Assembly (NCBI RefSeq): GCF_008271295.1
Contig: NZ_VTOY01000001.1
Location: 734,882 to 798,881, forward strand
Source of the DNA: Pseudoselenomonas ruminis
GTDB taxonomy: Bacteria > Bacillota > Negativicutes > Selenomonadales > Selenomonadaceae
Length of the DNA stretch: 64,000 nt
Direction: 5' to 3'
Of this stretch, positions 35,529 to 44,333 are shown piece after piece. A program made the translations under genes and the position numbers. The notes below the pieces were generated by a model. The model was not told the DNA's origin and made no database searches. It saw only the letters and a list, made by a program, of their open reading frames with translations. Positions within the stretch are counted from its first letter, which is position 1, and every line of letters starts with the position of its first letter.

Positions 35529-36308
35529 TTATTTTCCTACAGTATCAGCGTCCTTCGGATAAGCTATAATCCAAGGTTGATAGCGCTCCTTCTTGGGCAG
35601 CATGGAATGGTCAAACCACATGGAGTAGAATTTTGTAGCATTGCCAGCGGTATATCCGTCCTGTTTATGGTCACAAGTATCGTAAGGATCTGCAAAAATA
35701 AGCATATCATCCAGCATTGACTTCGTTCCCATGTTGTCATAGCCAATAATAGCCCGCCAATGACCGCCCCACTCTATATTTTCCACCAGTACCGGTTTCC
35801 CCTGAGCCAGCGATTCCAGGATAAAGGTACGGAAATCCTCATAGCGGCTAAGCTTATCGCTGTTCAGGCTGCTGCGCACCTCCCAGCCGATTCCTTTAAA
35901 GAATCCAACCATATTTCTAAGCCCGGTACCGATTGGATACCCCTGGGTTTTCATGGCCTTTGTCAAGCTCATTTCATCATAATCCCTGTTCCCATACCAA
36001 TAAAGCACGGTCAAGGCAACGGCAGGGCCACAGGTATACTCTCTTGCCTGTTGATAGGTCTTATAGTGGGAAAGTACAATACGGCGTCCCGGGATACTTT
36101 CCATGTTGTAGAAATCCATTTTTGTAAAATACGGTGAATTCTTATGATTTATTTCGGCTGGAGCAGATGAAGCACCTTCTGTAACCGTATCAAGCCCAGC
36201 CGGATAGGGAATCACCTTCTCTTCTGCCATAGTCGTGGAGGCCGTAAAACATAGCATACATGCCAATGATAAAGCCAGTTTTGCTCTCATGCGAAAAAAT
36301 TTCCTCAT
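35529..36308 (-). CDS. Secreted C39-like cysteine peptidase
   Basis: 259 aa; start at 36308 behind AGGAG. Signal peptide about 8-28. The papain-like triad is visible: Cys93 in YTCGPAVALT, His183 in WGGHWRAIIGYD, Asp207 in FADPYD. Stand-alone C39-like proteins cleave peptides outside the cell, but substrates are unknown. No ABC transporter or bacteriocin gene is beside it. Confidence 0.88.
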   Translation of the reverse strand: MRKFFRMRAKLALSLACMLCFTASTTMAEEKVIPYPAGLDTVTEGASSAPAEINHKNSPYFTKMDFYNMESIPGRRIVLSHYKTYQQAREYTCGPAVALTVLYWYGNRDYDEMSLTKAMKTQGYPIGTGLRNMVGFFKGIGWEVRSSLNSDKLSRYEDFRTFILESLAQGKPVLVENIEWGGHWRAIIGYDNMGTKSMLDDMLIFADPYDTCDHKQDGYTAGNATKFYSMWFDHSMLPKKERYQPWIIAYPKDADTVGK

Positions 36309-36404
36309 ATCCACCACGCTCCTATTCCACTTATACGCTTTTGAACTCCATCTTCCGATTGTATAATTCAATTTTCACCGTCCAATTACCTGCCTCCTCA
36401 ACGA

Positions 36405-36441
36405 CAAAAGGCAATGCACATATTTCATGCACATTGCCTGA
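36405..36441 (-). terminator. Terminator of the flavodoxin/DUF4405 operon
   Basis: Stem AGGCAATGTGCATG/ CATATGTGCATTGCCT-type pairing followed by T on the minus strand. Confidence 0.8.
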
Positions 36442-36453
36442 TGCTTGTCACGC

Positions 36454-36930
36454 TTATAAGCTCTCCACCCAGTTTTTAAGGTCAGCAACCGAAGGATTCC
36501 CATTCAGCAGCTTGCCTTCCCGGATAGCGGTACTGTCTGCCACGCTTCCTTTCAGTCCTTCCACGGCCTTGCCAAAGCCGCTGCCGCCGGAGGTGGCGAA
36601 GAGAATAATGGTCTTGCCGGCAAAATCATAGCTTTCCAGGAATGTGTTAATGATGGTGGGCGCCACATACCACCAGATGGGAAAGCCCACAAATATCACA
36701 TCATAGTCCGCAATCCTGGCGTCACCTGCCGCAATCTGCGGACGAGATTTACTATCCCGCATCTCCACGGAGCTGCGGGAATTTTTATCATGCCAATCCA
36801 AATCAGCCTGGGTATAGGGCACTTCCGGCTTGATTTCAAACAAATCTGCCCCAGCCGCCTCGGCAAGGTTCTTGGCAGCCTTTGCCGTCACACCGCTGGC
36901 GGAAAAATAAGCTACTAATTTCTTACTCAT
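36454..36930 (-). CDS. Flavodoxin
   Basis: 158 aa, flavodoxin fold with phosphate loop AYFSASGVTAKAAKNLA and IGFPIWWYVAPT-type FMN loop (VGFPIWWYVAP). Cytoplasmic. Last gene of the operon started by the MerR-type promoter at 38293-38323. A close paralogue is at 47764-48243. Probably an electron donor for the membrane or exported components of the island. Confidence 0.92.
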   Translation of the reverse strand: MSKKLVAYFSASGVTAKAAKNLAEAAGADLFEIKPEVPYTQADLDWHDKNSRSSVEMRDSKSRPQIAAGDARIADYDVIFVGFPIWWYVAPTIINTFLESYDFAGKTIILFATSGGSGFGKAVEGLKGSVADSTAIREGKLLNGNPSVADLKNWVESL

Positions 36931-36954
36931 GTGATTACCTCCAATATCAAATGT

Positions 36955-37629
36955 TCATGCTTTTAGATAGCGCTGCAATGCGGCTCCGAGCAAAACATAA
37001 AGTCCGATGGTTCCGCAAAGCAACAGTACATAGATGACCGCCGGTTCGTTGGTAGCTGCCGTGGCAAAGATATGTTTCATCAATAGGCGGTCACCGATGC
37101 GGTTCAGGAAGGACGCATAAATCCCTGCACTGAGCGCCGCCAGACTCAAAGCTGCCACAACTGTCCGTTTAGCCACAGCAGATAGTTTCCAGTCAAAGAC
37201 CTTTTGCCACTGCCCCAGCCAGCCTTTGAAATGCAGCCCCCAATGGAGGCCGCATAAAATCAGCAGGGCATAGGGCAGGGACACATGATACTGATGAATG
37301 ACAATGCTGCGCTGGATTTCCAGCGGCATGATATCTTTCAGCAGGAAGTTGGATATGCCAAGACCGGCAAACACAGTCACCAGCACCACGGCAATCAGCA
37401 ATATATCAATGACCGTGCCCAAAGCCCGCCGAAAATTCCATTTGCCCTGCCGCAAGCTTTTCAGCCAGTGACGATTCTGATAGAGATGAACGCCTGCCAG
37501 CAGGAACCAGACTACGCCTATGATTTCATGCAGCAGCTTGGGGATATAGTGAAAACTCATGGTCAGCACAAACAGCAACGGCAAAAGCGCCGTTACGGCC
37601 ATGCGCCGATTTATGCTCCGGTAATTCAT
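36955..37629 (-). CDS. DUF4405 membrane protein, possible b-type cytochrome
   Basis: 224 aa with about six helices and many His in or near them (FHYIPKLLHEIIG, HQYHVSLPYALLILCGLHWGLHF), which could bind haem across the membrane. The start overlaps the end of the flavodoxin lipoprotein gene by 4 nt (ATGA). Its place between an exported and a cytoplasmic flavodoxin suggests electron transfer across the membrane. Confidence 0.88.
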   Translation of the reverse strand: MNYRSINRRMAVTALLPLLFVLTMSFHYIPKLLHEIIGVVWFLLAGVHLYQNRHWLKSLRQGKWNFRRALGTVIDILLIAVVLVTVFAGLGISNFLLKDIMPLEIQRSIVIHQYHVSLPYALLILCGLHWGLHFKGWLGQWQKVFDWKLSAVAKRTVVAALSLAALSAGIYASFLNRIGDRLLMKHIFATAATNEPAVIYVLLLCGTIGLYVLLGAALQRYLKA

Positions 37630-38246
37630 AGGCCTAAGCCATTGTACCAGGCTTTGATTTCATCGGCGCCAGCCTGCGGGCTGAATAACTTGCCCGGTTT
37701 CCAGTTGGCCTTGCCTTTGGTAATCCTGGCCAGGTAATCTGCACTGCTGCCAATATCGCTGCCGCCGGAGGTGCAGATAGCCGTCATATTCTTGCCTGTA
37801 AAGTCATAGCTTTCCACGAAGGTATCCATGATGCGGGGAGCCTGGGCCCACCAGATGGGATAGGCCAGGATAATGGTCTTGTAGCCCGCAATAGGAGCAT
37901 TCTTATCGGCCAGCTTAGGGCGGGCGCTGTCGTTCTTCTGCTCCACCGTGGCTCTGGTGGTTTCGTCATTGTAATTCAGGTCTTCGGCCGTATAGGGGGA
38001 TTCCGGCCGAATTTCATACAAATCTGCGCCCAGCGCCTTGGCGGTGTTCTCCGCCAGTTGCTTCGTGTTGCCCGTCGCGGAAAAATACGCGACTAAGATC
38101 TTATCTCCCGTTGCATTATTATCAGCCGCCTGTGCCACAGTTTTCGTTGGCGGAGCCTTTTCCTCAGCCTTGCCATTATCTGCACCGCAGCCCATCAGCC
38201 CCAGTACCATCAGCATAGACAAACAGGCAATCCATAATTTCTTCAT
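37626..38246 (-). CDS. Exported flavodoxin lipoprotein
   Basis: 206 aa. Lipobox LMGC gives a lipidated Cys20; a linker of about 28 residues leads to a flavodoxin domain (VAYFSATGNTKQLAENTA, LAYPIWWAQAPR). Flavodoxins outside the cytoplasm are unusual and need flavin outside. First gene of the operon at the MerR-type promoter 38293-38323. Confidence 0.93.
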   Translation of the reverse strand: MKKLWIACLSMLMVLGLMGCGADNGKAEEKAPPTKTVAQAADNNATGDKILVAYFSATGNTKQLAENTAKALGADLYEIRPESPYTAEDLNYNDETTRATVEQKNDSARPKLADKNAPIAGYKTIILAYPIWWAQAPRIMDTFVESYDFTGKNMTAICTSGGSDIGSSADYLARITKGKANWKPGKLFSPQAGADEIKAWYNGLGL

Positions 38247-38292
38247 ACATCTTGCTCCTTTCCAGTCAGCTTACATCAACACTTATGGATAA

Positions 38293-38323
38293 ACTCTATC
38301 ACTTAAAGCCAACTCTAAGTCAA
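38293..38323 (-). promoter_or_regulatory. MerR-type promoter, site 1
   Basis: Minus strand: TTGACT (38318-38323), 19-bp spacer TAGAGTTGGCTTTAAGTGA, TAGAGT (38293-38298). The spacer holds the inverted repeat CTTAGAGT-tg-GCTTTAAG-like. Overlong spacers are typical of MerR-activated promoters. Confidence 0.82.
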
Positions 38324-38329
38324 GCCTCG

Positions 38330-39010
38330 TTAGAGATTCGCTCCGATTTTGTAGGCAATATCGGCAAACTGGGATTTTTCCACCAGGGAGCGGGCACCGC
38401 AGCCTGTAGCCATCACCTGCCCCACATCCTGCCATTCCATGTAACGCACCAGCGTATTATAGTGATTGACCAATGCTTCCATCGTCCAATCGGCACTATT
38501 GTAAGCTGTGGCTATCATGATGGATTTCTTGCCATGGAGCTTTTCGGTCCGGGAATAGAACCTATCGATAATCGTCTTTAACTGAGCCGACATGCCAAAG
38601 TAATAAAGCGGTGTGGTCAACACAATTAAGTCTGCCTCCAGCATCTTGGGCATCAACGCGTTTTCAATGGCATCCTTAAAAATGCACGGACCGTCCATAC
38701 CGCATTTGTCGCAGCCACGGCAAGGGTGCGTTTCCTCATTGGCCGCATCAAAGGTAAAGACCTCGTGTCCGGCACTTCTGGCTCCATCCGTAAACCGGTC
38801 AGCCAGATAAATAGATGTTGATTCATTTTTCGGATGGGGACTGCTGGTGATTACCACAATTTTCATTTTCGTGCCTCCTGATATGCTGCCCTTTTCCGGG
38901 ACAACATTTGCTTTTGACTCATCGCCAGTCAGGGCCGACAGACCGCAGCCTGTCAAAAAGAAGGTTACCGCCCCCATGCCGCTGACTTTCAAAAACTCCC
39001 GTCTGTTCAT
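38330..39010 (-). CDS. Iron-sulfur flavoprotein with Tat/lipoprotein leader
   Basis: 226 aa from ATG at 39010. Tat motif NRREFLK, hydrophobic stretch and a lipobox-like FLTGC, then a flavodoxin-like reductase with CX2CX2CX5C (HPCRGCDKCGMDGPC). Inside the gene, AGGAGG followed 6 nt later by ATG (residue M49 of this form, MKIVVITSS) could start a cytoplasmic version without the signal. Last gene of the six-gene operon. Confidence 0.88.
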   Translation of the reverse strand: MNRREFLKVSGMGAVTFFLTGCGLSALTGDESKANVVPEKGSISGGTKMKIVVITSSPHPKNESTSIYLADRFTDGARSAGHEVFTFDAANEETHPCRGCDKCGMDGPCIFKDAIENALMPKMLEADLIVLTTPLYYFGMSAQLKTIIDRFYSRTEKLHGKKSIMIATAYNSADWTMEALVNHYNTLVRYMEWQDVGQVMATGCGARSLVEKSQFADIAYKIGANL

Positions 39011-39030
39011 ACACATCAATCCTTATATTT

Positions 39031-39924
39031 TCAGGGCAACTTGTTATACTCCTTTTCCTCCACCGGCTCACACCACTCATTGGAAGTATTTTCCCCCGGC
39101 ACCTCGATGGCGATATGCTGGAAGGCGGAGTCCTTGGCGACGCCATGCCAGTGCTTGACACCTGCGGGGATATGCACGACATCTCCCACCTTCAATTCCT
39201 GAGCAGGCTTGCCCCATTCCTGATACCAGCCACGGCCGGCAGTGACCAGCAGCATCTGCCCGCCGCCTTTGTCGGCATGATGGATATGCCAATGGTTGCG
39301 GCAGCCCGGCTCAAAGGTCACATTGCCAATCACGACCTGGTCGAGGGAAATCATATTCAGATAACTCTTGCCGTCAAAATACTGGGCATAGTTGACATTT
39401 TCACCGCCAACGGGGAACAGGCTGGTTTCTTTGATGGTTTCCAAATCCATAGGATCGCTTCCTTTAGTCTCTGTATTCTGGGCAGCTGGCTCGTTATACA
39501 CTTCCTTGGCCAGATTGAACGCCGCCCAGGCCTTGGGCCAGCCAGCATAAAATCCCAACTGGGTGATAACCTCAGCCATTTCCTCACGGGTAACACCGTT
39601 CTTCTTCGCTGACTGCAGATGATATTTCAAAGAGCTGTCCGTCATGCCGCTGGCCACCAATGCCGAAACCGTCACGATGCTGCGGTCATGGAGAGACAGC
39701 ACATCATTTTTCGACCAGACCTCTCCAAAGAGAATATCATCATTATAACGGGCAAAGTCCGGGGCAAAATCCCCCAACTGCTGCCTTCCTGCAGTCTGTA
39801 CTACCTTCACGGCTTTCTGATTACCTGCACTGTTTGCCATAACTGTTGCCTCCCATGTAAAAAAACTGCTGCTCCATAATAAGCCAGCGGCCAGTCCTGC
39901 CGCCAGGAACTTCCTGTCTTTCAT
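39031..39924 (-). CDS. Exported carboxymuconolactone decarboxylase-like/cupin protein
   Basis: 297 aa. Signal peptide (LAAGLAAGLLWSSSFF), then a CMD domain (about 60-130, HDRSIVTVSALVA and AEVITQLGFYAGWPKAW) and a cupin (about 185-275) with HWHIHHAD and a later HIPAGVKHWHG. CMD-cupin proteins are usually peroxidase- or decarboxylase-like; the substrate is unknown. The start at 39924 has no good ribosome site. Part of the six-gene operon. Confidence 0.9.
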   Translation of the reverse strand: MKDRKFLAAGLAAGLLWSSSFFTWEATVMANSAGNQKAVKVVQTAGRQQLGDFAPDFARYNDDILFGEVWSKNDVLSLHDRSIVTVSALVASGMTDSSLKYHLQSAKKNGVTREEMAEVITQLGFYAGWPKAWAAFNLAKEVYNEPAAQNTETKGSDPMDLETIKETSLFPVGGENVNYAQYFDGKSYLNMISLDQVVIGNVTFEPGCRNHWHIHHADKGGGQMLLVTAGRGWYQEWGKPAQELKVGDVVHIPAGVKHWHGVAKDSAFQHIAIEVPGENTSNEWCEPVEEKEYNKLP

Positions 39925-39934
39925 AACACACACA

Positions 39935-40635
39935 TCAGATTTTTTCGCCAGCCCAGGTACCTTTAATCCCCTGGACTGCTGTCTGTGCATCGATTATCTT
40001 ATCGCTATTATCAATATCTACAAGCTGGTAACGGTCATTGCCCATACCCATTTCTTTCATATAGGTAAGCTGACGCATGCTATGGCGGAATTCCATCCGC
40101 TCCACCAAGTCATGCTTGCTTTCTTCTGGCAGGGCATAGACCAAATCCACGCTAGCCTGGTCGGCAGCCAGAATATCCAGAGAAGCCACAATGCCCACAT
40201 CGGGAGTTACCACGGGCTTGGCCCCGGTACCTGCACAATCGCAGTCCACACTCATATTCCGCAAAACATTGATAAAGGCGATTTTCCCGGCAAAGTGATT
40301 TACCGTGGCCTTGGTGGACTCGGTCATACGTTCCATAAACTCTTCCTGCACGATGCCCCACTGCTGGCCGCTGTCACCGCTGTGAATCATTTTCTTGCCA
40401 ATGCGACCATCGGCACAGCCAATGCCCAAATTCTTGTTGGAGCCGCCAAAACCTCCCATGGCATGCCCCTTGAAATGGGTCAGTGTCAGCAGGGAATCGT
40501 AGTTCAGCATATTCTGACCCACGCTCATTTCCTGGAACCACTTACCCCCAGGCACCGGCAGCATGGCAGTGCTACAACGGCCAGAGCTGCCCCGGCCAAT
40601 TTAACAAATTTTCGTCTGGACATTCGCTTTTCCAT
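39935..40635 (-). pseudogene. DUF362-type protein with Tat signal, frameshifted and shortened
   Basis: ATG at 40635 opens a Tat signal (MSRRKFVKLAGAALAVVAL) that is out of frame with the body, which reads from about 40564: LTHFKGHAMGGFGGSNKNLGIG is the DUF362 hallmark. Roughly 100-150 N-terminal residues expected before the body are missing. It is the only clearly broken gene in its operon. Confidence 0.85.
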
Positions 40636-40656
40636 AGCCTTGCCACCTTTCCCTTA

Positions 40657-41955
40657 TTACTTCTTTGCCACTTCCACCTGGTCTATTTCCTGCCCGTCCG
40701 GCAGGAAACATTTGATGACAATACGCTCTTTCGTCACATCCATAGTAAGGTAATTGTCTGTCTCCGGCTGTGGAGCAACCCGCTCATCCAATGCATGGTC
40801 TATCCAAAGTCCCGGATAACGCACGTTCCCTGCCACCCCTGTAAGGATATAGAGGGGCCCCTTGCTGTCATGATGGTTCCCGCGAATATGACCGCGATTG
40901 CGGTAAGTGTGCAGATGAGCCGAAAACACAATGTCAATGCCCAATTCCTCAAAGAGAGGCATAAAGGCTTCTCCTACATCGGAAATTCCTTCCTGCCGCT
41001 CGGGGCGGTTGTGAATGCGGTATTGCAGAACATCCTTGTGAATCAGCACGATTTTCCACTGCTTAGTGCTTTGCTGAGCATCCTTCCTAAGCCACTCTAT
41101 CTGCTCCTCCTTGAGCCCGGACTTGAAATCCTCCGTTTCATCCCATTGGCTGTTCAGCACCATGAAATGCACCGGGCCATAGTCAAAGGAATAGTAGTAG
41201 CGGGCAAAATCACGACTCCCGTTTTCCGGTACAGCAAAGTACTTGAGATAGGCCTCCGGCAGACGTACCTTCCAATTCTGTTTATAAGTTTCGTGATTGC
41301 CCATAACAGGCACAAAGGGCATGCGGTTTACAATGCCATCTACCGCGTGAAACCAGGCCTGCCATTGGGTATGGTCCTCGCCATTGTCCACGATATCTCC
41401 CATATTGACGAAAAAGGCCGCCTCAGGATTACGCCATGCCGCCTCCTGGGCCAAATGCTCCCAATCACTGTAATCGCTGGACTGGGAATCCGGGAAGATT
41501 AGGCACTGAAAACCTTCCTCCCCTGCCGTATGCAAAGGCTGCCACTGACTAGCGGAGTTTTCGGAAACCAGGCGGTACTCATAGGCCGTAGCTGGTGCCA
41601 GCCCTGCAAGCTTTGCCACATATTGGCAGTTCGTCACACCATCATCTGTAAAGAAATCCTCACTGGCAGGGACGGCCTCTGTTTCCTCCTGCCCCTGAAG
41701 TCGATATTCCACCTTGGGACTGGAAAGGGTACTGCCTGACTGCCACATAATGGTGCTGGCCGATGCAGGGTCAGCAGCAATGACTTGGCGAAGACACTGA
41801 AAATCTAGGTCATTGGTCAGATTTCGCATGCCATTGGCCACTTGCCGATACCATGTCCCTTTCCCAAGAAAGACTCCGCCACCTAAGAGCAGTCCGCCAC
41901 CGATAAGAGCCTTTAAGAAATTGCGGCGTGTCAATATATGGTTGGTTTTGTTCAT
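40657..41955 (-). CDS. Tat-exported metallophosphoesterase with Fn3-like N domain
   Basis: 432 aa. Tat motif TRRNFLKALIGGG, an N-terminal purple-acid-phosphatase-like beta domain, and calcineurin-like motifs in order: FPDSQSSDYSDW, GDIVDNG, GNHET, LIHKD, AHLHTY. It is expected to hydrolyse phosphoesters outside the membrane using two metals. A close paralogue at 54527 is frameshifted. Third gene of the operon from site 2. Confidence 0.93.
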   Translation of the reverse strand: MNKTNHILTRRNFLKALIGGGLLLGGGVFLGKGTWYRQVANGMRNLTNDLDFQCLRQVIAADPASASTIMWQSGSTLSSPKVEYRLQGQEETEAVPASEDFFTDDGVTNCQYVAKLAGLAPATAYEYRLVSENSASQWQPLHTAGEEGFQCLIFPDSQSSDYSDWEHLAQEAAWRNPEAAFFVNMGDIVDNGEDHTQWQAWFHAVDGIVNRMPFVPVMGNHETYKQNWKVRLPEAYLKYFAVPENGSRDFARYYYSFDYGPVHFMVLNSQWDETEDFKSGLKEEQIEWLRKDAQQSTKQWKIVLIHKDVLQYRIHNRPERQEGISDVGEAFMPLFEELGIDIVFSAHLHTYRNRGHIRGNHHDSKGPLYILTGVAGNVRYPGLWIDHALDERVAPQPETDNYLTMDVTKERIVIKCFLPDGQEIDQVEVAKK

Positions 41956-41983
41956 ACCTAAACCTTTCTGAAACATTTCATAA

Positions 41984-42523
41984 TTACAAACTGGTTCCCA
42001 GTTTTTTAGCTTTTGTCAAAGCCGTGTTTCCAGCAATGTCTCCCGCATCCGTCACGCCACCACAAAACAGCACATCCGTTAAGCGGGCTTTTTGGAAACA
42101 TGTTACCCAGCCTTCCAGCCCCTTACGGGCACCATCTACAGCACTTGCATCTTCATCAGCAGCAGTGGCCAAAAGATAAATCTCCCTGAATGCATACTCT
42201 GTCGGAAACAGAGGATTCGCCCTATCCAAAAGCGTCTTCAGCTGACCGCACATTTCGTAGTAATAGATGGGTGTCGCAAATACCAGTACATCGGCCTTGC
42301 CCATCTTCTCAACAATATCGTTGGCATCATCTTTGATTACACACTGAAAAGTTTTCTGGCAGGCAAGACAGCCACGGCAAAAGCCCAAGGTTTTATCACG
42401 CAGGGACAGCACCTCTACCTCATGCCCCGCCTCTCTGGCTCCATCAGCAAACGCTGCCGCCAGCTGTTCTGAATTGCTGTTTTTCCGCAGGCTCGTGGAA
42501 ATCACTAATACATTCTTGCTCAT
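41984..42523 (-). CDS. Iron-sulfur flavoprotein / NAD(P)H-dependent reductase family
   Basis: 179 aa; the start at 42523 follows GGAGGAG. Flavodoxin-like fold with Cys49/52/55/61 (CX2CX2CX5C), probably 4Fe-4S. No signal, cytoplasmic. Lies 20 bp after the cyclophilin-like lipoprotein gene in the six-gene operon. Confidence 0.92.
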   Translation of the reverse strand: MSKNVLVISTSLRKNSNSEQLAAAFADGAREAGHEVEVLSLRDKTLGFCRGCLACQKTFQCVIKDDANDIVEKMGKADVLVFATPIYYYEMCGQLKTLLDRANPLFPTEYAFREIYLLATAADEDASAVDGARKGLEGWVTCFQKARLTDVLFCGGVTDAGDIAGNTALTKAKKLGTSL

Positions 42524-42543
42524 ACGCTCTCCTCCATACACAA

Positions 42544-43041
42544 TCATTTCCGAAAACTCACCACTGCTTTGCCCGACCCCAATGCTTCGGCCAAGCCTTT
42601 GGGATTATCGATATGCCCCAGCCTGGTATAGCGATATTGACTCGGGAAGTCCTTATAGAATATCACCACATAATGGCTGGCAAAGAGCATGATGTCCCCG
42701 GCATGAATCTGGCCTATATCTTCATCATTGGCAGGAAAACCTTCAGCAAACTGGTAATACTTTTCGTTGCCATTAAGCTCTTCCATCTCCAAAGTCATGG
42801 GGAATTTTGCCATAAGCTGCCTGGTTGCCGGATTATCTTCCAAAACCGCCGTATACTCCTGCTGAGAAATATTCAGCTTTATTTTGTTAGCTAATGTGAC
42901 CGCCCCCTTAGCCTCTGCTGGTTCTAAAGATTTGGCCGTCACAGCCGATGCATTTTTCTGCCCTGCCACGCTGCTTTCTGCACTACAGCCGGATACACAA
43001 AGCACTGCCATCAATGCAGCTATAAACCAAAGCTTGCCCAT
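42544..43041 (-). CDS. Cyclophilin-like fold lipoprotein
   Basis: 165 aa. Lipobox VSGC (Cys19), linker, then a cyclophilin-like beta domain (IKLNISQQEYTAVLEDNPATRQL, GDIMLFASHYVVIFY, YTRLGHIDN). The family is widespread next to flavodoxins and CMD proteins; prolyl isomerase activity is not established. First gene after the MerR-type promoter at 43060-43090. Confidence 0.9.
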   Translation of the reverse strand: MGKLWFIAALMAVLCVSGCSAESSVAGQKNASAVTAKSLEPAEAKGAVTLANKIKLNISQQEYTAVLEDNPATRQLMAKFPMTLEMEELNGNEKYYQFAEGFPANDEDIGQIHAGDIMLFASHYVVIFYKDFPSQYRYTRLGHIDNPKGLAEALGSGKAVVSFRK

Positions 43042-43059
43042 TGTCTCTCCCCCTTTTCC

Positions 43060-43090
43060 ACTCTAACACCTGGAGCAAACTCCAAGTCAA
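43060..43090 (-). promoter_or_regulatory. MerR-type promoter, site 2
   Basis: Minus strand: TTGACT (43085-43090), 19-bp spacer TGGAGTTTGCTCCAGGTGT, TAGAGT (43060-43065). The inverted repeat TGGAG-N4-CTCCA lies in the spacer. Confidence 0.85.
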
Positions 43091-43097
43091 GGAATTA

Positions 43098-44279
43098 TTA
43101 TACTTTTTGAGCCTGTATACGCAAACCAGACGCACTTTTCATCATCAGGCACTGCCCCCATACAACCAGAGCTGCTGCACCGCAAAGCACAAGGCCAGCC
43201 AACACTACATATTCAGTTCCCCATCCCTCTATAAACCAGCCGCCAACTGTTGTCCCCAAAACACAGCCGATATTGGCCGCAGTAAGAAAGAGACCATTGG
43301 CAAAGTCCGGGGCCTCGGGAGCTGCCTTGGTTATCCAATACTGGTTTATATTGCCATTGATACCACCCAAGATGCCCCACATAACTACCAAAACTCCCAT
43401 AAAAGGCCAGACACTGCCACCGCCAAGCATAACCCCATACAGCATAGCCGTAGCTAAAGGAAATGCCTTAACCACAGACAAGGGGCGTATGGTCAGAAGA
43501 TTTCCCGCCAACAAACTGCCCAGAATATTGCACAGCCCATAAACAAGAAGCAATAAACTGACCAGAGCGGGTGTTACCCCGGAGACCACAGACAGAAAAT
43601 CAGCCAGATAATTGAATACGCCAAAAATCGAGCCGTTCAAAAACACCACTGCCATAATAGACGCCCACAATTGTGGCTTTTTCAGCACAGCCAGCTGGCT
43701 GCCATAGCTCATGCGTGACTTAGCAGGCATGGATGGTACCAGCCATAAGGTGGCCAGGAGCACCAACAGAGTTGCCACGGCGAAAAAAGTCATAGAGGCA
43801 GACAGGGATATCTGTTCCGCCAAGAAATTACTGATGGGCACTCCCGCCACCATACCGGCAGAAACGCCAACATTGATTTTTGCTACCGCTTTTGGTGCTT
43901 CGCCGGGTCGTGCCAATGCTGCCGCCACCGAAAACGCCATGGCACAGTAGACGGGATGGAAAAAGGCAGGTATGACCCTCGCCAATAGCAGCACATAGAA
44001 ATCTTCTGCAAAGACCGCCACCACATTGCATAATGTAAACAGCCCCAAGATAAATACCATCACAGTCTTACGATTAAACCTGGACATGACAAGAGGCATG
44101 GTGGGCCCTGCCACCGCCACGCCCAAAGCAAACAGGCTGATAAGCCACCCTGCCTGCACAATGGTCACATCGTAGTCTTCGGCGATGTAAGGCAAAATTC
44201 CTATAAAGCCCATTTCCGTATTCAAGATACCAAACACCCCAGCTGCCAGGATAAACAGCAGTACATTCTTGCGTTCCAA
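43098..44279 (-). CDS. MFS transporter
   Basis: 393 aa, twelve helices; motif GWLISLFALGVAVAGPTMPLVMSRFNRKTVM around loop 2-3 is typical of DHA1-type efflux proteins. A TTG at 44279 shortly after GGGGG is preferred over the TTG at 44330, which directly follows the hydrolase stop. A small hairpin (GCCTTCCC/GGGAAGGC) lies between the genes. Substrate unknown. Downstream of the hydrolase and probably under the divergent LysR. Confidence 0.85.
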   Translation of the reverse strand: MERKNVLLFILAAGVFGILNTEMGFIGILPYIAEDYDVTIVQAGWLISLFALGVAVAGPTMPLVMSRFNRKTVMVFILGLFTLCNVVAVFAEDFYVLLLARVIPAFFHPVYCAMAFSVAAALARPGEAPKAVAKINVGVSAGMVAGVPISNFLAEQISLSASMTFFAVATLLVLLATLWLVPSMPAKSRMSYGSQLAVLKKPQLWASIMAVVFLNGSIFGVFNYLADFLSVVSGVTPALVSLLLLVYGLCNILGSLLAGNLLTIRPLSVVKAFPLATAMLYGVMLGGGSVWPFMGVLVVMWGILGGINGNINQYWITKAAPEAPDFANGLFLTAANIGCVLGTTVGGWFIEGWGTEYVVLAGLVLCGAAALVVWGQCLMMKSASGLRIQAQKV

Positions 44280-44333
44280 AAAATTACCCCCAGTTTGCAA
44301 AAGCCTTCCCCGCAGGGAAGGCTCAGCCAAAGC

